Shown: positions 17,183 to 27,434 of the stretch, piece after piece
Layout of the letters: each line of letters starts with the position of its first letter
Position numbering within the stretch: position 1 is the stretch's first letter
Origin: Amycolatopsis sp. 2-15
GTDB taxonomy: Bacteria > Actinomycetota > Actinomycetes > Mycobacteriales > Pseudonocardiaceae
Length of the DNA: 64,000 bases
Reading direction: 5' to 3'
Assembly: GCF_030285625.1 (NCBI RefSeq)
Contig: NZ_CP127294.1
Span: 9,301,001 to 9,365,000 of the forward strand
Notes under the pieces: model-generated
Told to the model about the DNA's origin: nothing
Databases searched by the model: none
Seen by the model: the letters and a program-made list of their open reading frames with translations, nothing else
Translations under genes and position numbers: made by a program

Positions 17183-17268
17183 GGGAGGCTCCTCACGTCG
17201 TCGTGCTTCCTGGGATGCACGGTAGGAGCCACCACCGACAGTTTCGGACTGCCGGCTTCAGCCGGGTC

Positions 17269-18693
17269 TCAGACGCGGCCCAGGCGGCTGACCAGCACCG
17301 CCGAGGGCGCCGAGTGCGCGCCGGTGGCGCGGACGGAGTCGGCGACCTCCCGGTCGGACGTCGCCACGACCATCGGCCGGCCCTTCGGCTCGGCCGCCAC
17401 GATCGAGCGGATCACGTCGTCGGCGAGCACGCCGCGGTCGGAGAACAGCACGCGCACGCCGCGCGGCACCGCCGCCGGCACGGACAGCACACCGGCCCCG
17501 TCGAACACCACCGTGACCTCGGCGCTCGTGCGCGCGGCAAGGGCGGAGAGCTGGTGGATCAGCCGGTCGCGCTGGTCGGCCAGCGCCAGCTCGGGATAGC
17601 CGGTCTTGGTGACGTTGTAGCCGTCGACGATGAGGTGCACGTTCGGCAGCGCGAGGTAACGGTCGAGCGCCCCGACGTCCTGCACGCGCCCGCCCGGACC
17701 GAGCCCCGACGTGGCGCCGCGCACCATGTCGGCGGGCCGCGCGCCGCGGTCGCTCAGCATCAGCTCACGGCGCAGGCCGGTCACGGCGCCGTCGATCGTG
17801 TCGACGAGCAGCGCCAGGCGCACCTCGTCGGCTTCCCGGGCCTCACGGGCCGACTGACGGGCGATCTCGGCGTCGGCGACCGCCCGCTCCGCCCGCGTGC
17901 GCTCGGCCGCCACGCGACGCCGCTCGCGGTCCAGCTGGGTGGTCAGCGCGTCGATCTCCTCGGCCTTCACCGTGCCGGCGCGCGCCAGCTGGGCGCGGGC
18001 CTCCTCGGCGCCGTCACGAGCCTGCCGCAGCTGCACGCCCTGCTCGCGCAGCCGGCGCAACAGCTTCTCCACCTCGGCCTCGCGTTCACCGCGGGCGGCC
18101 TCGACGGCGCCGCGCGCCTGCTCCAGTTCCTCCCGCAGCTCGGTCAGCTCCGCCTCGAGCTTCTGGTTGCGGGCGAGCGCGGCGTCGCGTTCGGCCCGCA
18201 GCGCGGTCTCTTCCGCGTTCTTCGCGACGAGCCGCACACGCCCGGCCGCGCCCGACTCCCCCAGCAGCACGGCGGCGGCCGCGCCGACGACGGAATCGGC
18301 GGCGTTGGGGTCCAGCGCGTCGGTGCGGTGCTCGCGCAGCCACTCGATCACCGCGGTACGGAACTGCGCGGAGTCGCCCAGCGCGGCCAGCAACGCCGCG
18401 CCGCCCAGCTTCGCGCGCTTCGCGGGGGCGAACTTCGCGACGGGACGCAGCTGCCGCGGCACGTCCGTGGGCGGCAGCTTCGCGACGGCGGTGGCCGCCA
18501 GCTCGGCGATGCGCTCGCGCACGGCATCGGGCAGACCGGTCCACGAAGCGGGCTCGGGCGCCGCCAGGTCGGCTTCGGGGGTCTCGGCCGCGCCGGTCCC
18601 GGCCGACGCCTCGGCCGCGTCAGCCCGCGCCGGTACGGCCGAGGGGCCGACGGCCTCCTCGGGTGCGACCGGATCCACGGGCTGCGGGTGCAT
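17269..18693 (-). CDS. NYN (PIN-like, YacP-type) domain protein with central coiled coil
   Basis: 474 residues. The N-terminal ~60 residues are Ala/Pro/Glu-rich, residues ~70-190 form a helical domain, ~190-310 a long coiled coil (AERDAALARNQKLEAELTEL and similar), and ~330-474 a NYN nuclease domain. Acidic-site motifs are VDGYNVTK, VVFDGAG, FSDRGVLADDVI and TSDREVADSV, as in YacP/Rae1-type endoribonucleases. The ATG at 18691-18693 lies 6 bases after TACCCT (minus strand, 18700-18705), suggesting a leaderless start; a longer frame to 18777 is open but lacks support. RNA cleavage is inferred from the domain. Confidence 0.85.
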   Translation of the reverse strand: MHPQPVDPVAPEEAVGPSAVPARADAAEASAGTGAAETPEADLAAPEPASWTGLPDAVRERIAELAATAVAKLPPTDVPRQLRPVAKFAPAKRAKLGGAALLAALGDSAQFRTAVIEWLREHRTDALDPNAADSVVGAAAAVLLGESGAAGRVRLVAKNAEETALRAERDAALARNQKLEAELTELREELEQARGAVEAARGEREAEVEKLLRRLREQGVQLRQARDGAEEARAQLARAGTVKAEEIDALTTQLDRERRRVAAERTRAERAVADAEIARQSAREAREADEVRLALLVDTIDGAVTGLRRELMLSDRGARPADMVRGATSGLGPGGRVQDVGALDRYLALPNVHLIVDGYNVTKTGYPELALADQRDRLIHQLSALAARTSAEVTVVFDGAGVLSVPAAVPRGVRVLFSDRGVLADDVIRSIVAAEPKGRPMVVATSDREVADSVRATGAHSAPSAVLVSRLGRV

Positions 18694-18835
18694 TGGTCCA
18701 GGGTAGGCCCCGGGGCCGGATCGCGCGCCGCTGGTTACCGGACGTGGGAACCACCCCACCAGGCACCCGCGCCACACCCGTCACACGGATCGCGCCGTCC
18801 GGGATTGTCGGTGGGCGGTCGTAGGGTGCGCGATC

Positions 18836-20554
18836 ATGGACACCGGACCGCGGCCCGGCCAGGCGCAGCTGGCCTTCGACGAGCTCGGTACCCCGTTGCG
18901 GGACACCACGTTCGTCGTCTTCGACCTCGAGACCACTGGCACGAAGCCGGGGCCGGACGCGATCACCGAGATCGGGGCCGTGAAGGTGCGCGGCGGTGAG
19001 GTGGTGGCCGAGTTCGCGACGCTGGTGAACCCGGGTTCACCGATCCCGCCGCAGGTGGTGGAGCTCACGGGCATCACGCAGGCGATGGTCTACGACGCCC
19101 CGCGTATCGAGCGCGTGCTGCCCGCGTTCCTCGAGTTCATCTCCGGCACCGTGCTCGTGGCCCACAACTCGGGGTTCGACACGGGTTTCATGCGGGCCGC
19201 CTGCGAGGGCCACGGCTACGTCTGGCCGCGCGCCACGGTGATCTGCACGGTGAAGCTCGCCCGGCGCGTGATCCCGCGCGAGGAGGCCCGCAGCTACCGC
19301 CTCTCGAACCTGGCGATGCTGCTCGGCTCGCGCACCCGGCCCACGCACCGCGCGCTCGACGACGCCCGCGCGACCGTCGACGTGCTCCACGCGCTGCTGG
19401 AGCGGGTCGGCAACGTCGGCGTGCACACCGTCGAAGAGCTCGTGGACTACCTGCCCGAGGTGACCACCGCGCAGCGGCGCAAACGCCACCTGGCGGCCGA
19501 CCTGCCGGCGCGGCCCGGCGTGTACCTGTTCCGCGGCCCACGCGAGGAGGTCCTCTACGTCGGCACGGCGCGGGACCTGCGCCGGCGCGTGCGGCAGTAC
19601 TTCACGGGGTCGGAGAGCCGCGGGCGCATCCGAGAGATGGTGGCGCTGGCCGAGCGCGTGGAAGCCATCGAGTGCGCCCACTCGCTGGAGGCCGAGATCC
19701 GCGAGCTGCGGCTCATCGCGGCCCACCGGCCGATGTACAACCGGCGCTCGAAGAACCCGCACCACGCGTGGTGGGTCGGGCTCACCGACGAGGCCTTCCC
19801 GCGCCTGTCCGTGGTCCGGCTGCCGCGCGAAGGCACGCTCGGCCCGTTCCGCAGCCAGGCCGACGCCCGCACGGCGGCCGACACGCTCGCGGGCGCCGCC
19901 GGGCTGCGCACCTGCACCCTGCGGATCTCGGCCCGCGGCGGTTCGGCCACGCCGTGCGTGCTCGCCGAGCTGGGCCGCTGCGGCGCGCCCTGCGCCGGCC
20001 GCCAGACCGTGGAGGACTACTCCCCCGCCGTCGTAGCCACCCGCGACCTCATCTCCGGTCAGGACGGCCGTCCCCTCAAACTCGCCGCGGCCCAGCTCGA
20101 CCGGCTGTCGGAGGGCCGGCACTACGAGCAGGCCGCCCGGCACCGCGACGAGCTGGCCGACCTCGTGCGCGCCGTCGGCCGGTCCCACCGCCAGGCCGCG
20201 CTCGCGGACATCGCCGAGCTCATCGCGGCCCATCCGGACGGCAACGGCGGCTGGGAGCTCTCCGTGATCCGCCACGGCCGCCTCGCGTCCGCCGGCGTCG
20301 CCCGCCGCGGTGTGCCGCCGATGCCGGTGGTGGAACACCTCGTCGCCGCCGCGGAAACCGTGCTGCCGGGCGAAGGGCCGTTGCGCGGCGCGTCGGGGGA
20401 AGAGGTGGCAGTGCTGCTGCGCTGGCTCGCCCGCCCCGGCGTGCGGCTGGTGCGCACCACGCGTCCGTGGGCCGAACCCACTGCCGTGGCCGGCTGGCGC
20501 GGGTGGCTCGACCTGGCGGCCGGTGCGAGGACGCTGGAGCGGGTGGCGGGGTGA
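18836..20554 (+). CDS. DEDDh 3'-5' exonuclease-UvrC N-terminal (GIY-YIG) fusion
   Basis: 572 residues. Residues ~20-190 are a DnaQ-like DEDDh exonuclease: VVFDLETTG (D30, E32), HNSGFDTGFM and HRALDDARATVD. Residues ~220-310 are a GIY-YIG nuclease (RPGVYLFRG, LYVGTARDLRRRV), followed by a UvrC-like Cys segment (LAELGRCGAPCAG) and a UvrBC-like helix region. The fusion is the counterpart of Rv2191. A role in nucleotide excision or DNA-damage processing is likely but not established for this fusion. The ATG at 18836 lies 8 bases after TAGGGT (18822-18827). Confidence 0.92.
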   Translation: MDTGPRPGQAQLAFDELGTPLRDTTFVVFDLETTGTKPGPDAITEIGAVKVRGGEVVAEFATLVNPGSPIPPQVVELTGITQAMVYDAPRIERVLPAFLEFISGTVLVAHNSGFDTGFMRAACEGHGYVWPRATVICTVKLARRVIPREEARSYRLSNLAMLLGSRTRPTHRALDDARATVDVLHALLERVGNVGVHTVEELVDYLPEVTTAQRRKRHLAADLPARPGVYLFRGPREEVLYVGTARDLRRRVRQYFTGSESRGRIREMVALAERVEAIECAHSLEAEIRELRLIAAHRPMYNRRSKNPHHAWWVGLTDEAFPRLSVVRLPREGTLGPFRSQADARTAADTLAGAAGLRTCTLRISARGGSATPCVLAELGRCGAPCAGRQTVEDYSPAVVATRDLISGQDGRPLKLAAAQLDRLSEGRHYEQAARHRDELADLVRAVGRSHRQAALADIAELIAAHPDGNGGWELSVIRHGRLASAGVARRGVPPMPVVEHLVAAAETVLPGEGPLRGASGEEVAVLLRWLARPGVRLVRTTRPWAEPTAVAGWRGWLDLAAGARTLERVAG

Positions 20555-20606
20555 TGAAGGCTACGATCAGCGCTCGTCGGGTACCGCCAGGGAGTGGAGG
20601 AACGCT

Positions 20607-20891
20607 GTGATCACGGCGATCGTGCTGATCAACGTAGAGGCCGAGGAGATCCCGCAGGCCGCGCAGGCGATCGCGGACCTCGAAGGGGTCAGCGAGGTCT
20701 ACTCGTGCGCCGGTGACGTCGACCTGATCGCCACCGTGCGCGTGAAGGCCCACGAAGATCTGGCCGACCTCATCCCCGGCCGCATCGGCAAAGTGAGCGG
20801 CGTGCTGGACACCGTCACGCACATCGCCTTCCGCTCGTACTCGCGCGCCGACACGGACTCCGCGTTCGAGATCGGCGTCGAAGGCGCCTGA
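20607..20891 (+). CDS. stand-alone Lrp/AsnC effector-binding (RAM) domain protein
   Basis: 94 residues. The protein consists only of the alpha-beta RAM domain of Lrp/AsnC regulators (ITAIVLINVEAEEIPQAAQA, VSEVYSCAGDVDLIATVRV, IGKVSGVLDTVTHIAFRSYS), with no helix-turn-helix. Such single-domain proteins bind amino acids and may modulate full-length Lrp proteins. The GTG at 20607-20609 has GGAGGA upstream. It follows the exonuclease-UvrC gene by 52 bp and is likely co-transcribed. Confidence 0.88.
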   Translation: MITAIVLINVEAEEIPQAAQAIADLEGVSEVYSCAGDVDLIATVRVKAHEDLADLIPGRIGKVSGVLDTVTHIAFRSYSRADTDSAFEIGVEGA

Positions 20892-20949
20892 GCCCCGCGC
20901 TGCGAATCAACGTCAGACGACACAAGGTCAGACAACACACGAGGTCGGA

Positions 20950-20999
20950 CAACGAGGAAGGCCCCTCCACCCGCCTGGGTGAAGGGGCCTTCCTCGTTG
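20950..20999. terminator. bidirectional terminator between the RAM gene and qcrB
   Basis: Arms 20950-20972 and 20977-20999 form a 23-bp stem with a single mismatch and a 4-base GCCT loop. It separates the convergent genes ending at 20891 and 21008 and can serve both. Confidence 0.9.
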
Positions 21000-21007
21000 C
21001 CTTCGAG

Positions 21008-22660
21008 CTAGTGCCCGGTACCGACCTCGTGTGACTCCGACTCGGAGCTCTCGAGCGCGGCATGCCCGTTGTCATGCGACGCCCGCTCCAGGGCGGCCGA
21101 CTCCTCCGGCGGGTCCGGGGTCCAGATCGAACCGGGGACGGCGTGCCCGGCGGTGCCGAGCTTGTTCATCTTCTTCGGCACCGCAGCGCCCTGGTACGCG
21201 AGCGGGATCGCGTGGCCGTGGCTGTCCACGCCGCCGAGCGGCTGGTGGACCTCGATGAACTCACCGTGCGGCAGGCGCTTGATGATGCCCGTCTCCACGC
21301 CGTGCTCCAGCACCTCGCGGTCGGCCCGCTGCAGACCCAGGCAGATCCGGTAAGTGAGGTAGTAGGCGATCGGCGGCACGATCAGCACGCCGATGCGGCC
21401 GGCCCACGTGGTGGCGTTCAGGGAGATGTCGAACTGGTCGGCGATGATGTCGTTGAAGCCCGACAGCTCGATGACCAGGAAGAACCCGAGCGCCATCATG
21501 CCCAGTGCGGTGCGGACCGGTGCGTCGCGCGGCCGCTGGAGCAGGTTGTGCGCCGCGTTGTCCTTCGACAGCTTGCGCTCCAGGAACGGGTACGCCAGCA
21601 GCAGCCCGATCAGCACCGGCATGCCCACCGCACCCGGGAAGAACACCGCCGGGATCGTGTAGTTCCCGAGGTAGACCTCCCACGCGGGCCAGATGCGCAG
21701 CATGCCGTCGGCCCAGGCCATGTAGAAGTCGGGTTGCGAACCGGCCGACACCATCGACGGGTTGTACGGCCCGAAGTTCCACACCGGGTTGATCTGGAAC
21801 AGGCCCGACATCAGCGCGATGACACCGATGACCAGCGTGAAGAACGCGCCGCCCTTGAGGGCGAAGTACGGCATGATCCGCACGCCGACGACGTTGGTCT
21901 CCTTGCGGCGCACGCCCGGGAACTGCGTGTGCTTCTGGTACCAGACGAGCGCCAGGTGCACACCGATCAGCGCGAGCATGATGCCCGGGAGCAGCAGGAT
22001 GTGGAGCGTGTACAGGCGCGGGATGATCTGGTCGCCCGGGAACTCGCCGCCGAACAGCGCCCAGTGGATCCAGGTGCCGATGACCGGCACCGAGAGGACG
22101 ATGCCCGACAGGGTCGCGCGGATACCGGTACCGGACAGCAGGTCGTCCGGCAGCGAGTAGCCGAAGAAGCCCTCGAACATGCCCAGGATCAGCAGCAGGC
22201 CACCGATGATCCAGTTGGCCTCACGCGGCTTGCGGAACGCGCCGGTGAAGAAGATCCGGAACATGTGGATCATCATCGAGGCGACGAAGATCAGCGCGGC
22301 CCAGTGGTGCAGCTGCCGCACGAAAAGGCCGCCGCGCACGTCGAACGAGATGTCCAGCGTGGTGCGGAACGCCTGCGACATCTCGACGCCCTGCAGGTTC
22401 TGGAAGCTCCCGTGGTAGGTCACTTCCTGCATGGAGGGGTCGAAGAACAGCGTCAGGTACACGCCCGAGAGCAGGATGATGATGAAGCTGTACAGCGCGA
22501 TCTCGCCCAGCAGGAACGACCAGTGCGTGGGGAAGACCTTGTTCATCTGGTGACGCAGGCCCTTGGCCAGCTTGTACCGCTGGTCCGCGTTGTCCGCGGC
22601 CTCGCCGAGGTGTTGCTCGAGCGCGCTCGTGCCCTTCGTGGGCGTGGTGAGTGAACTCAT
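21008..22660 (-). CDS. qcrB: cytochrome bc1 complex cytochrome b subunit QcrB
   Basis: 550 residues with eight to nine membrane helices. Heme-ligating histidines lie in [12 protein letters not shown] and [21 protein letters not shown]; the Qo-site PEWY-like region is [14 protein letters not shown] as in actinobacteria. The ~120-residue hydrophilic C-terminal extension (from [19 protein letters not shown]) is typical of actinobacterial QcrB. It oxidises menaquinol and passes electrons to QcrC and then the aa3 oxidase. The ATG overlaps the qcrA stop (ATGA at 22657-22660). Counterpart of Rv2196. Confidence 0.97.
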   Translation of the reverse strand: MSSLTTPTKGTSALEQHLGEAADNADQRYKLAKGLRHQMNKVFPTHWSFLLGEIALYSFIIILLSGVYLTLFFDPSMQEVTYHGSFQNLQGVEMSQAFRTTLDISFDVRGGLFVRQLHHWAALIFVASMMIHMFRIFFTGAFRKPREANWIIGGLLLILGMFEGFFGYSLPDDLLSGTGIRATLSGIVLSVPVIGTWIHWALFGGEFPGDQIIPRLYTLHILLLPGIMLALIGVHLALVWYQKHTQFPGVRRKETNVVGVRIMPYFALKGGAFFTLVIGVIALMSGLFQINPVWNFGPYNPSMVSAGSQPDFYMAWADGMLRIWPAWEVYLGNYTIPAVFFPGAVGMPVLIGLLLAYPFLERKLSKDNAAHNLLQRPRDAPVRTALGMMALGFFLVIELSGFNDIIADQFDISLNATTWAGRIGVLIVPPIAYYLTYRICLGLQRADREVLEHGVETGIIKRLPHGEFIEVHQPLGGVDSHGHAIPLAYQGAAVPKKMNKLGTAGHAVPGSIWTPDPPEESAALERASHDNGHAALESSESESHEVGTGH

Positions 22661-23808
22661 GACTTACGCTCCCAAAAGGCCGGACCGATGGCCTCGTTGA
22701 AGTCGCCCCGTGCGATCAAGTATCCCTCTGCGTCAACCGTGATGGGCAGCTGAGCCAGCGGCCGCGTCGCCGGGCCGAAGATGGGCTTGGCGTAGTGCAG
22801 GGCGTCGAACTGCGACTGGTGGCACGGGCAGAGGATGCGGTTCGTGCGCTGCTCGTACAGGGAGGTCGGGCAGCCGACGTGGCTGCAGATCTTCGTGTAC
22901 GCGTAGTAGTCGCCGAAGTTGTAGTCCTCCTGGCCCTTCCGCTTCACCACGCGCGCGGCGTCGGTGGGGCGCAGCCGGATGAGCATCACCGGGTTGTCGA
23001 CGCGGGTCAGCGCGGCGGCGAGCGCCTCGCGGTTGCCCGCCTCCGACTTGCGGTACGGGAACACCGTTTCCATGCCGCCGGCGTCGAGGTCCTCGACGCG
23101 CAGGAGCGTGACGCCGTTCTTGACGTCGTCGTCGAGGCTGCCGGTGTTGGCGCGCAGGTACACGACCTCGCCCGGGTGCTGCGGCTGCCAGCCGGTGTGC
23201 CACAGCGAGTTCTCGTTCTCGGTGTCCTTCCACGGGTCCTTGATGAAGGACGCCAGCGGCAGGGCCGCGACCGCGAGACCCAGCACACCGGCACTCGCAC
23301 CGGCGGTGCGCTTGATCAGCGACCGGCGGGCGATGGTGCTGCGGCTCCCGGCGTCGGCCAGGTGCGCGAGGATCGTGGCGCGGTCGACCTCGGCCGACGG
23401 GCCGTCGCTGCGCTGCTGGACCGCGTTCTCCTGCGGCACGAACTTCTTCGTGTACAGGATCACGCCGATGCCCAGCGACAGCACCGCGAGACCGAGCGTG
23501 ACGCCCAGCGCCGGGGTGTAGAGGCTGTAGGTGGCGTGCCCGCTCACGTCGCTCGGGTCCTTGTACTCCCACCAGTGCGGCCACGCGATGACCACGACGA
23601 ACGCCAGGCCCGCGAGCGCGGACAGGGCGAACCAGAACGCCACGAGCCGCTGCGCACGGCGTTCGGCGCGGGTGTTCTTGACCGGCCACGGTTCCGGATA
23701 GTCGATGATCTCGACGCCGTCCAGCTGACCGCCCAGCTTGAGCAGCTGGTCGCGGTCCATCTCAGCCAGTTCCGCCTCCGAGGGCGGCTGGGGCCCTTCG
23801 GCACTCAT
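22657..23808 (-). CDS. qcrA: cytochrome bc1 complex Rieske iron-sulfur subunit QcrA
   Basis: 383 residues. Three membrane segments (~60-85, 100-125, 170-195), as in actinobacterial Rieske proteins, precede the C-terminal [2Fe-2S] domain, whose ligands lie in CSHVGCPTS and [10 protein letters not shown] twin-arginine (RRSLIK) sits before the third segment, consistent with Tat-dependent insertion. The ATG at 23806-23808 overlaps the qcrC stop by four bases (ATGA); a longer frame to 23826 is not needed. Counterpart of Rv2195. Confidence 0.96.
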   Translation of the reverse strand: MSAEGPQPPSEAELAEMDRDQLLKLGGQLDGVEIIDYPEPWPVKNTRAERRAQRLVAFWFALSALAGLAFVVVIAWPHWWEYKDPSDVSGHATYSLYTPALGVTLGLAVLSLGIGVILYTKKFVPQENAVQQRSDGPSAEVDRATILAHLADAGSRSTIARRSLIKRTAGASAGVLGLAVAALPLASFIKDPWKDTENENSLWHTGWQPQHPGEVVYLRANTGSLDDDVKNGVTLLRVEDLDAGGMETVFPYRKSEAGNREALAAALTRVDNPVMLIRLRPTDAARVVKRKGQEDYNFGDYYAYTKICSHVGCPTSLYEQRTNRILCPCHQSQFDALHYAKPIFGPATRPLAQLPITVDAEGYLIARGDFNEAIGPAFWERKS

Positions 23809-24623
23809 GCCTTCGATCCAATCCACAGCGTAATGCCGACGAGCGCGGCAATTCCGACGACGAACGCGATCAGGCCTTCCGAGGCGGGACCGAACCCGCC
23901 GAGGCCGTTACCGCCCGGGTTGTTGTTGCCGTCGGACACCGACTTGACGTAGGCGATGATGTCCTTCTTCTCCTCCGGGTTGAGCTGCCGGTCGGAGAAC
24001 TTCGGCATGTTCTGCGGCCCCGTGAGCATCGCGTCGTAGATCTGCTCTTCGGTGGCCGGGTCGAGGTTCGGCGCGTACTTGCCTGCCGAGAGCGCGCCAC
24101 CACGACCGGTGAAGTTGTGGCACGACGCACAGTTCAGGCGGAACAGCTCGCCACCGCGGGCCGGGTCGCTGCCGCGCAGCGCGGCACCGGTCTCGTCGGG
24201 GCGCTGCGCGCCGCCGCCGTGGGCCTGCACGAAGGCGCCGACGGCGTCGATCTCGCTCGGTGTGAGCTTCGGCGGCTTGCGCGCGATCTGCGCTTCCTGG
24301 CGCGCGGCGGGCATGCGGCCGGACGAGGTCTGGAAGTACACGGCCGCGTCGCCGACGCCGATGAGGCTCGGCCCGCGGTCCTGCACACCCTCGAGGTTCT
24401 TGCCGTGGCACTCGATGCAGGTGTTGTTGTAGACCTGCTCACCCTGCCGCAGCAGAGCCGGGTCGCCCTGGGCCTGCGCGGTCTGGGGCTCGGGCGCGAA
24501 CACGGCGTACAGCGCGCCGGCTCCCACCAGCGCGACACCGAGTGCGAGCAGGCCGGCGAAACGCCTGCGCAGCTTCGAACGCGCGCGGAACCGGCGCTCC
24601 GGGGACTTCTTGCTGGTGGTCAT
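23805..24623 (-). CDS. qcrC: cytochrome bc1 complex diheme cytochrome c subunit QcrC
   Basis: 272 residues. An N-terminal membrane anchor ([20 protein letters not shown]), two CXXCH heme sites (CIECHG and CASCHN) and a C-terminal helix ([20 protein letters not shown]). The fused diheme cytochrome replaces soluble cytochrome c in the actinobacterial bc1-aa3 supercomplex. The gene starts 54 bp after ctaE and overlaps qcrA by four bases, so ctaE-qcrC-qcrA-qcrB form one leftward operon. Counterpart of Rv2194. Confidence 0.96.
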   Translation of the reverse strand: MTTSKKSPERRFRARSKLRRRFAGLLALGVALVGAGALYAVFAPEPQTAQAQGDPALLRQGEQVYNNTCIECHGKNLEGVQDRGPSLIGVGDAAVYFQTSSGRMPAARQEAQIARKPPKLTPSEIDAVGAFVQAHGGGAQRPDETGAALRGSDPARGGELFRLNCASCHNFTGRGGALSAGKYAPNLDPATEEQIYDAMLTGPQNMPKFSDRQLNPEEKKDIIAYVKSVSDGNNNPGGNGLGGFGPASEGLIAFVVGIAALVGITLWIGSKA

Positions 24624-24677
24624 CTTGCGGCAACCCTTGCTGTCAGTTCAGGCCGATGGTGGTGGCGGCGGGCGGGA

Positions 24678-25304
24678 TCAGGGAAGGATGTAGATCACCG
24701 CGAAGAGGCCAACCCACACGATGTCGACAAAGTGCCAGTAATACGACACTACAATCGCCGAGGTGGCCTGCGCGGGCGTGAACTTGCTGAGTTTCGTGCG
24801 GATCAGCAAGTACACGAACGCGATGAGCCCGCCGATCACGTGCAGGCCGTGGAAACCGGTGGCGAGGTAGAACACCGTGCCGAACGGGCCGGACGGGATC
24901 GTGAGGCCCTCGTTCACCAGGTTGTGGTACTCGTTGGCCTGACCCGCGACGAAGATCGCGCCCATGATCAACGTGACGATGTACCAGCGCCGGAGGCCGT
25001 AGACATCCCCGCGCTCCGCGGCGAACACGCCGAACTGGCACGTCAGCGAGGACAGCACCAGGATCACCGTGAACGGGATCGCATACGGGATGTTGAGGTG
25101 GAATTCCTCGCCGTGCAGGGGCGGCGGCCAGGGTGCGCCGGCCGCGTTCTGCGCCTTGACGGTGAAGAACATGGCGAACAGTCCGGCGAAGAACATCAGT
25201 TCGCTGGACAGCCACACGACTGTGCCGACGCTGACCATGTTCGGCCGGTTCAGCGAGTGGACCCGCTGGCTGATGGTGGGAGCTGCCGTTGTCACGGATC
25301 GCAT
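24678..25304 (-). CDS. ctaE: cytochrome c oxidase subunit III CtaE
   Basis: 208 residues with five membrane helices. [33 protein letters not shown] and [19 protein letters not shown] are diagnostic subunit III motifs. The ATG at 25302-25304 has GGAGGAC five bases upstream and is chosen over the long in-frame extension to 25886. First gene of the ctaE-qcrCAB operon; the catalytic subunit gene ctaD is not in the window. Counterpart of Rv2193. Confidence 0.96.
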   Translation of the reverse strand: MRSVTTAAPTISQRVHSLNRPNMVSVGTVVWLSSELMFFAGLFAMFFTVKAQNAAGAPWPPPLHGEEFHLNIPYAIPFTVILVLSSLTCQFGVFAAERGDVYGLRRWYIVTLIMGAIFVAGQANEYHNLVNEGLTIPSGPFGTVFYLATGFHGLHVIGGLIAFVYLLIRTKLSKFTPAQATSAIVVSYYWHFVDIVWVGLFAVIYILP

Positions 25305-25399
25305 TATGTCCTCCCGCGCGGGCACCCCGCCCTTCGGGTCCACGGCGGGTCGTGGGAGCTTCGCATCACACCCGAACCCGGCACAGGCAGGAGCTACTC

Positions 25400-25825
25400 G
25401 TGAGTTTGCTCGGTCGGCTTCGTGACCTGGCCCGAAAGCGCGAAAGTCCCGGTCTGACGCCTGATGCGCCCGGTTTGGTGATCGTCGCGGAGGCGTTCGA
25501 CCCCGCCGTGGCGGACTCGGCCGTGCTCGCGAATTCACCCGGCTGGGTCGCGTCCGCGCCGGCCGTGTTCGTCCACCACCTGAGCCTGCCGCCCGATCGC
25601 GTGGCCGAAGCGGCCGCGATCCTCGCGCAGGACGGGTGGGAGCTGCGCGAGCAAGGCCCCGACGGTGACCGAGTGCTGGTCCACGCCCTGCGGGTACAGG
25701 TGCTCGACGCCCTGCACTGCGCCCAGGAACGCTCGCGGATGGCCGGTCTGGCGCAGCGTCTCGGCGGCGACGCGCTCGGCTGGGACGCGCGGCAACCGGG
25801 TGAGTCGCCCACCGCGTCCGCGTGA
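25400..25825 (+). CDS. conserved actinobacterial protein of unknown function
   Basis: 141 residues; family not recognised with confidence. It has no signal peptide or membrane segment. Two similar-looking alpha/beta halves are visible: [20 protein letters not shown] to [17 protein letters not shown], then [20 protein letters not shown] and [22 protein letters not shown] (25389-25393) precedes the GTG at 25400 at 6 bases. It is divergent from ctaE and lies 60 bp before a receiver-like gene, then trpD. The GC3 bias is strongly coding. Confidence 0.75.
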   Translation: MSLLGRLRDLARKRESPGLTPDAPGLVIVAEAFDPAVADSAVLANSPGWVASAPAVFVHHLSLPPDRVAEAAAILAQDGWELREQGPDGDRVLVHALRVQVLDALHCAQERSRMAGLAQRLGGDALGWDARQPGESPTASA

Positions 25826-25885
25826 GATGCATCTCGGCCGATACGATCGCGAAGTTCCACCCGTGACGAGACGGAGGCGTGCTCA

Positions 25886-26296
25886 ATGGGCGAGCAGACG
25901 AAGCGGATCCTGGTGTTCAGCCACAAGGCCGAGGTCCGCGACGCGATCATCAACGCCGTCGGCCGGCGGCCCGCCGCCGACCTGGGCCGCGTGGAGTACG
26001 TCGAGGCGGCCGGGATCGCCGACGTGCTGTCCGAGGTGGACGCCGGCACCGTCGACCTCGCGATCCTCGACGGCGAGGCCCAGCCCACCGGCGGCATCGG
26101 CCTGACCCGCCAGCTCAAGAACGAGATCACCGACTGCCCGCCGATCGTGGTGACCGTGCGGCGCAAGGACGACCGCTGGCTCGCCGCCTGGTCGCAGGCC
26201 GACGCCGTGCTGGTGCACCCGCTCGACCCGCTGACCGCGGCGGAGACCGTCGCCGGCGTGCTGCGCGCCGGGCGCGTGCCCGCCGTCAACGGCTGA
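25886..26296 (+). CDS. receiver-like (pseudo-receiver) single-domain protein
   Basis: 136 residues forming one alpha/beta unit similar to response-regulator receivers: [71 protein letters not shown]. An aspartate is present at the phosphorylation-loop position (AILDG), but the N-terminal acidic pair is absent and the switch Thr and Lys are not clear, so phosphorylation is doubtful. There is no output domain. GACGGAGGCG-type purines precede the ATG. It ends 7 bp before trpD and is probably co-transcribed with it. Confidence 0.7.
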   Translation: MGEQTKRILVFSHKAEVRDAIINAVGRRPAADLGRVEYVEAAGIADVLSEVDAGTVDLAILDGEAQPTGGIGLTRQLKNEITDCPPIVVTVRRKDDRWLAAWSQADAVLVHPLDPLTAAETVAGVLRAGRVPAVNG

Positions 26297-26303
26297 GCCG
26301 GGG

Positions 26304-27353
26304 ATGGGCACCACCCCGGTCCCCCACACCTGGTCCGGCCTGCTGACGCAGCTGATCGGGCGCTCGGACCTGTCCGCCGACGACACGGCCTGGGCCATGG
26401 ACCAGATCATGTCCGGGTCGGCCACGCAGGCGCAGATCGCCGGGTTCGCGATCGCGTTGCGCGCCAAGGGCGAGACGCCGGAGGAGATCTCCGGCATGGC
26501 CGAGGCGATGCTGGCGCACGCGCGCCGCATCGAGCTGGACGCGCCCGCCGTCGACATCGTCGGCACGGGCGGCGACCGGTCCAACTCGGTCAACATCTCC
26601 ACGATGGCGACGATCGTCACAGCGGCCGCGGGCGCGCCGGTGGCCAAGCACGGCAACCGCAGCGCGTCGTCGAAGTCGGGCGCGGCCGACGTGCTGGAGA
26701 CGCTCGGTGTCGCGATCGACCTGCCGCCGGACGCGGTGCACCGGTCGTTGCGCGAGATCGGCATCGGCTTCTGCTTCGCGCCCGCGTTCCACCCGGCGTT
26801 CCGCCACACCGGCCCGCCGCGCCGCGAGCTGGGTGTGCCGACGACGTTCAACCTGCTCGGCCCGCTCACCAACCCGGCGCAGCCGCGCAGCGCGCTGATC
26901 GGCTGCGCCTACGCGGACAAGACCCGCGTGCTGGCGGAAGTGTTCGCACAGCGCGGTTTCTCGGTGCTGGTGGCCCGCGGCGACGACGGCCTCGACGAGA
27001 TCACCACCACCACGACCACGTCGGTCTGGGTGGTCTCCGACGGCACCGTGACCGAGCGCAGCTTCGACCCCAGCGCGCTCGGCATCCCGCGCGCCACGGC
27101 CGAGGACCTGCGCGGCGGCGACGCAACGGCCAACGCGGAGGTGGTGCGCCAGCTCGTGGCCGGCAAGACCGGCCCGGTGCGCGACGCCGTGGTACTCAAC
27201 GCGGCGGCCGCGCTCGCCGCGTTCCGGGGCTTCTCCGGCTCGCTGGAAGACGATCTGGCCATCGGGCTGGAGCAGGCCAACCGCGCCATCGACTCCGGCG
27301 CGGCGGCGGCCCTGCTGGAGCGCTGGATCGCGTTCTCCTCCGCCTCCCGCTGA
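26304..27353 (+). CDS. trpD: anthranilate phosphoribosyltransferase TrpD
   Basis: 349 residues. TrpD transfers phosphoribose from PRPP to anthranilate in tryptophan synthesis. The PRPP loop [14 protein letters not shown] (~residue 88), [18 protein letters not shown] and [20 protein letters not shown] are conserved. The ATG at 26304 follows GCCGGGG. No other trp gene is nearby; the same isolation from the trp operon and closeness to ctaE/qcrCAB is seen with Rv2192c. No trp attenuator was seen upstream. Confidence 0.95.
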   Translation: MGTTPVPHTWSGLLTQLIGRSDLSADDTAWAMDQIMSGSATQAQIAGFAIALRAKGETPEEISGMAEAMLAHARRIELDAPAVDIVGTGGDRSNSVNISTMATIVTAAAGAPVAKHGNRSASSKSGAADVLETLGVAIDLPPDAVHRSLREIGIGFCFAPAFHPAFRHTGPPRRELGVPTTFNLLGPLTNPAQPRSALIGCAYADKTRVLAEVFAQRGFSVLVARGDDGLDEITTTTTTSVWVVSDGTVTERSFDPSALGIPRATAEDLRGGDATANAEVVRQLVAGKTGPVRDAVVLNAAAALAAFRGFSGSLEDDLAIGLEQANRAIDSGAAAALLERWIAFSSASR

Positions 27354-27362
27354 CTCGGACAC

Positions 27363-27402
27363 GACGAAGGCGCATCGGAAGCTTTCCGGTGACGCCTTCG
27401 TC
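27363..27402. terminator. bidirectional terminator between trpD and the GlxA-type regulator
   Basis: GACGAAGGCG (27363-27372) pairs with 27393-27402, continued by an inner stem CATCGGAA/TTCCGGTG (27373-27380 with 27384-27391) with a GCT loop and one bulged base. It sits between the convergent stops at 27353 and 27435. Confidence 0.85.
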
Positions 27403-27434
27403 ATACGCGGGAGCGGTGCCGGCCGAGAAGCGGC

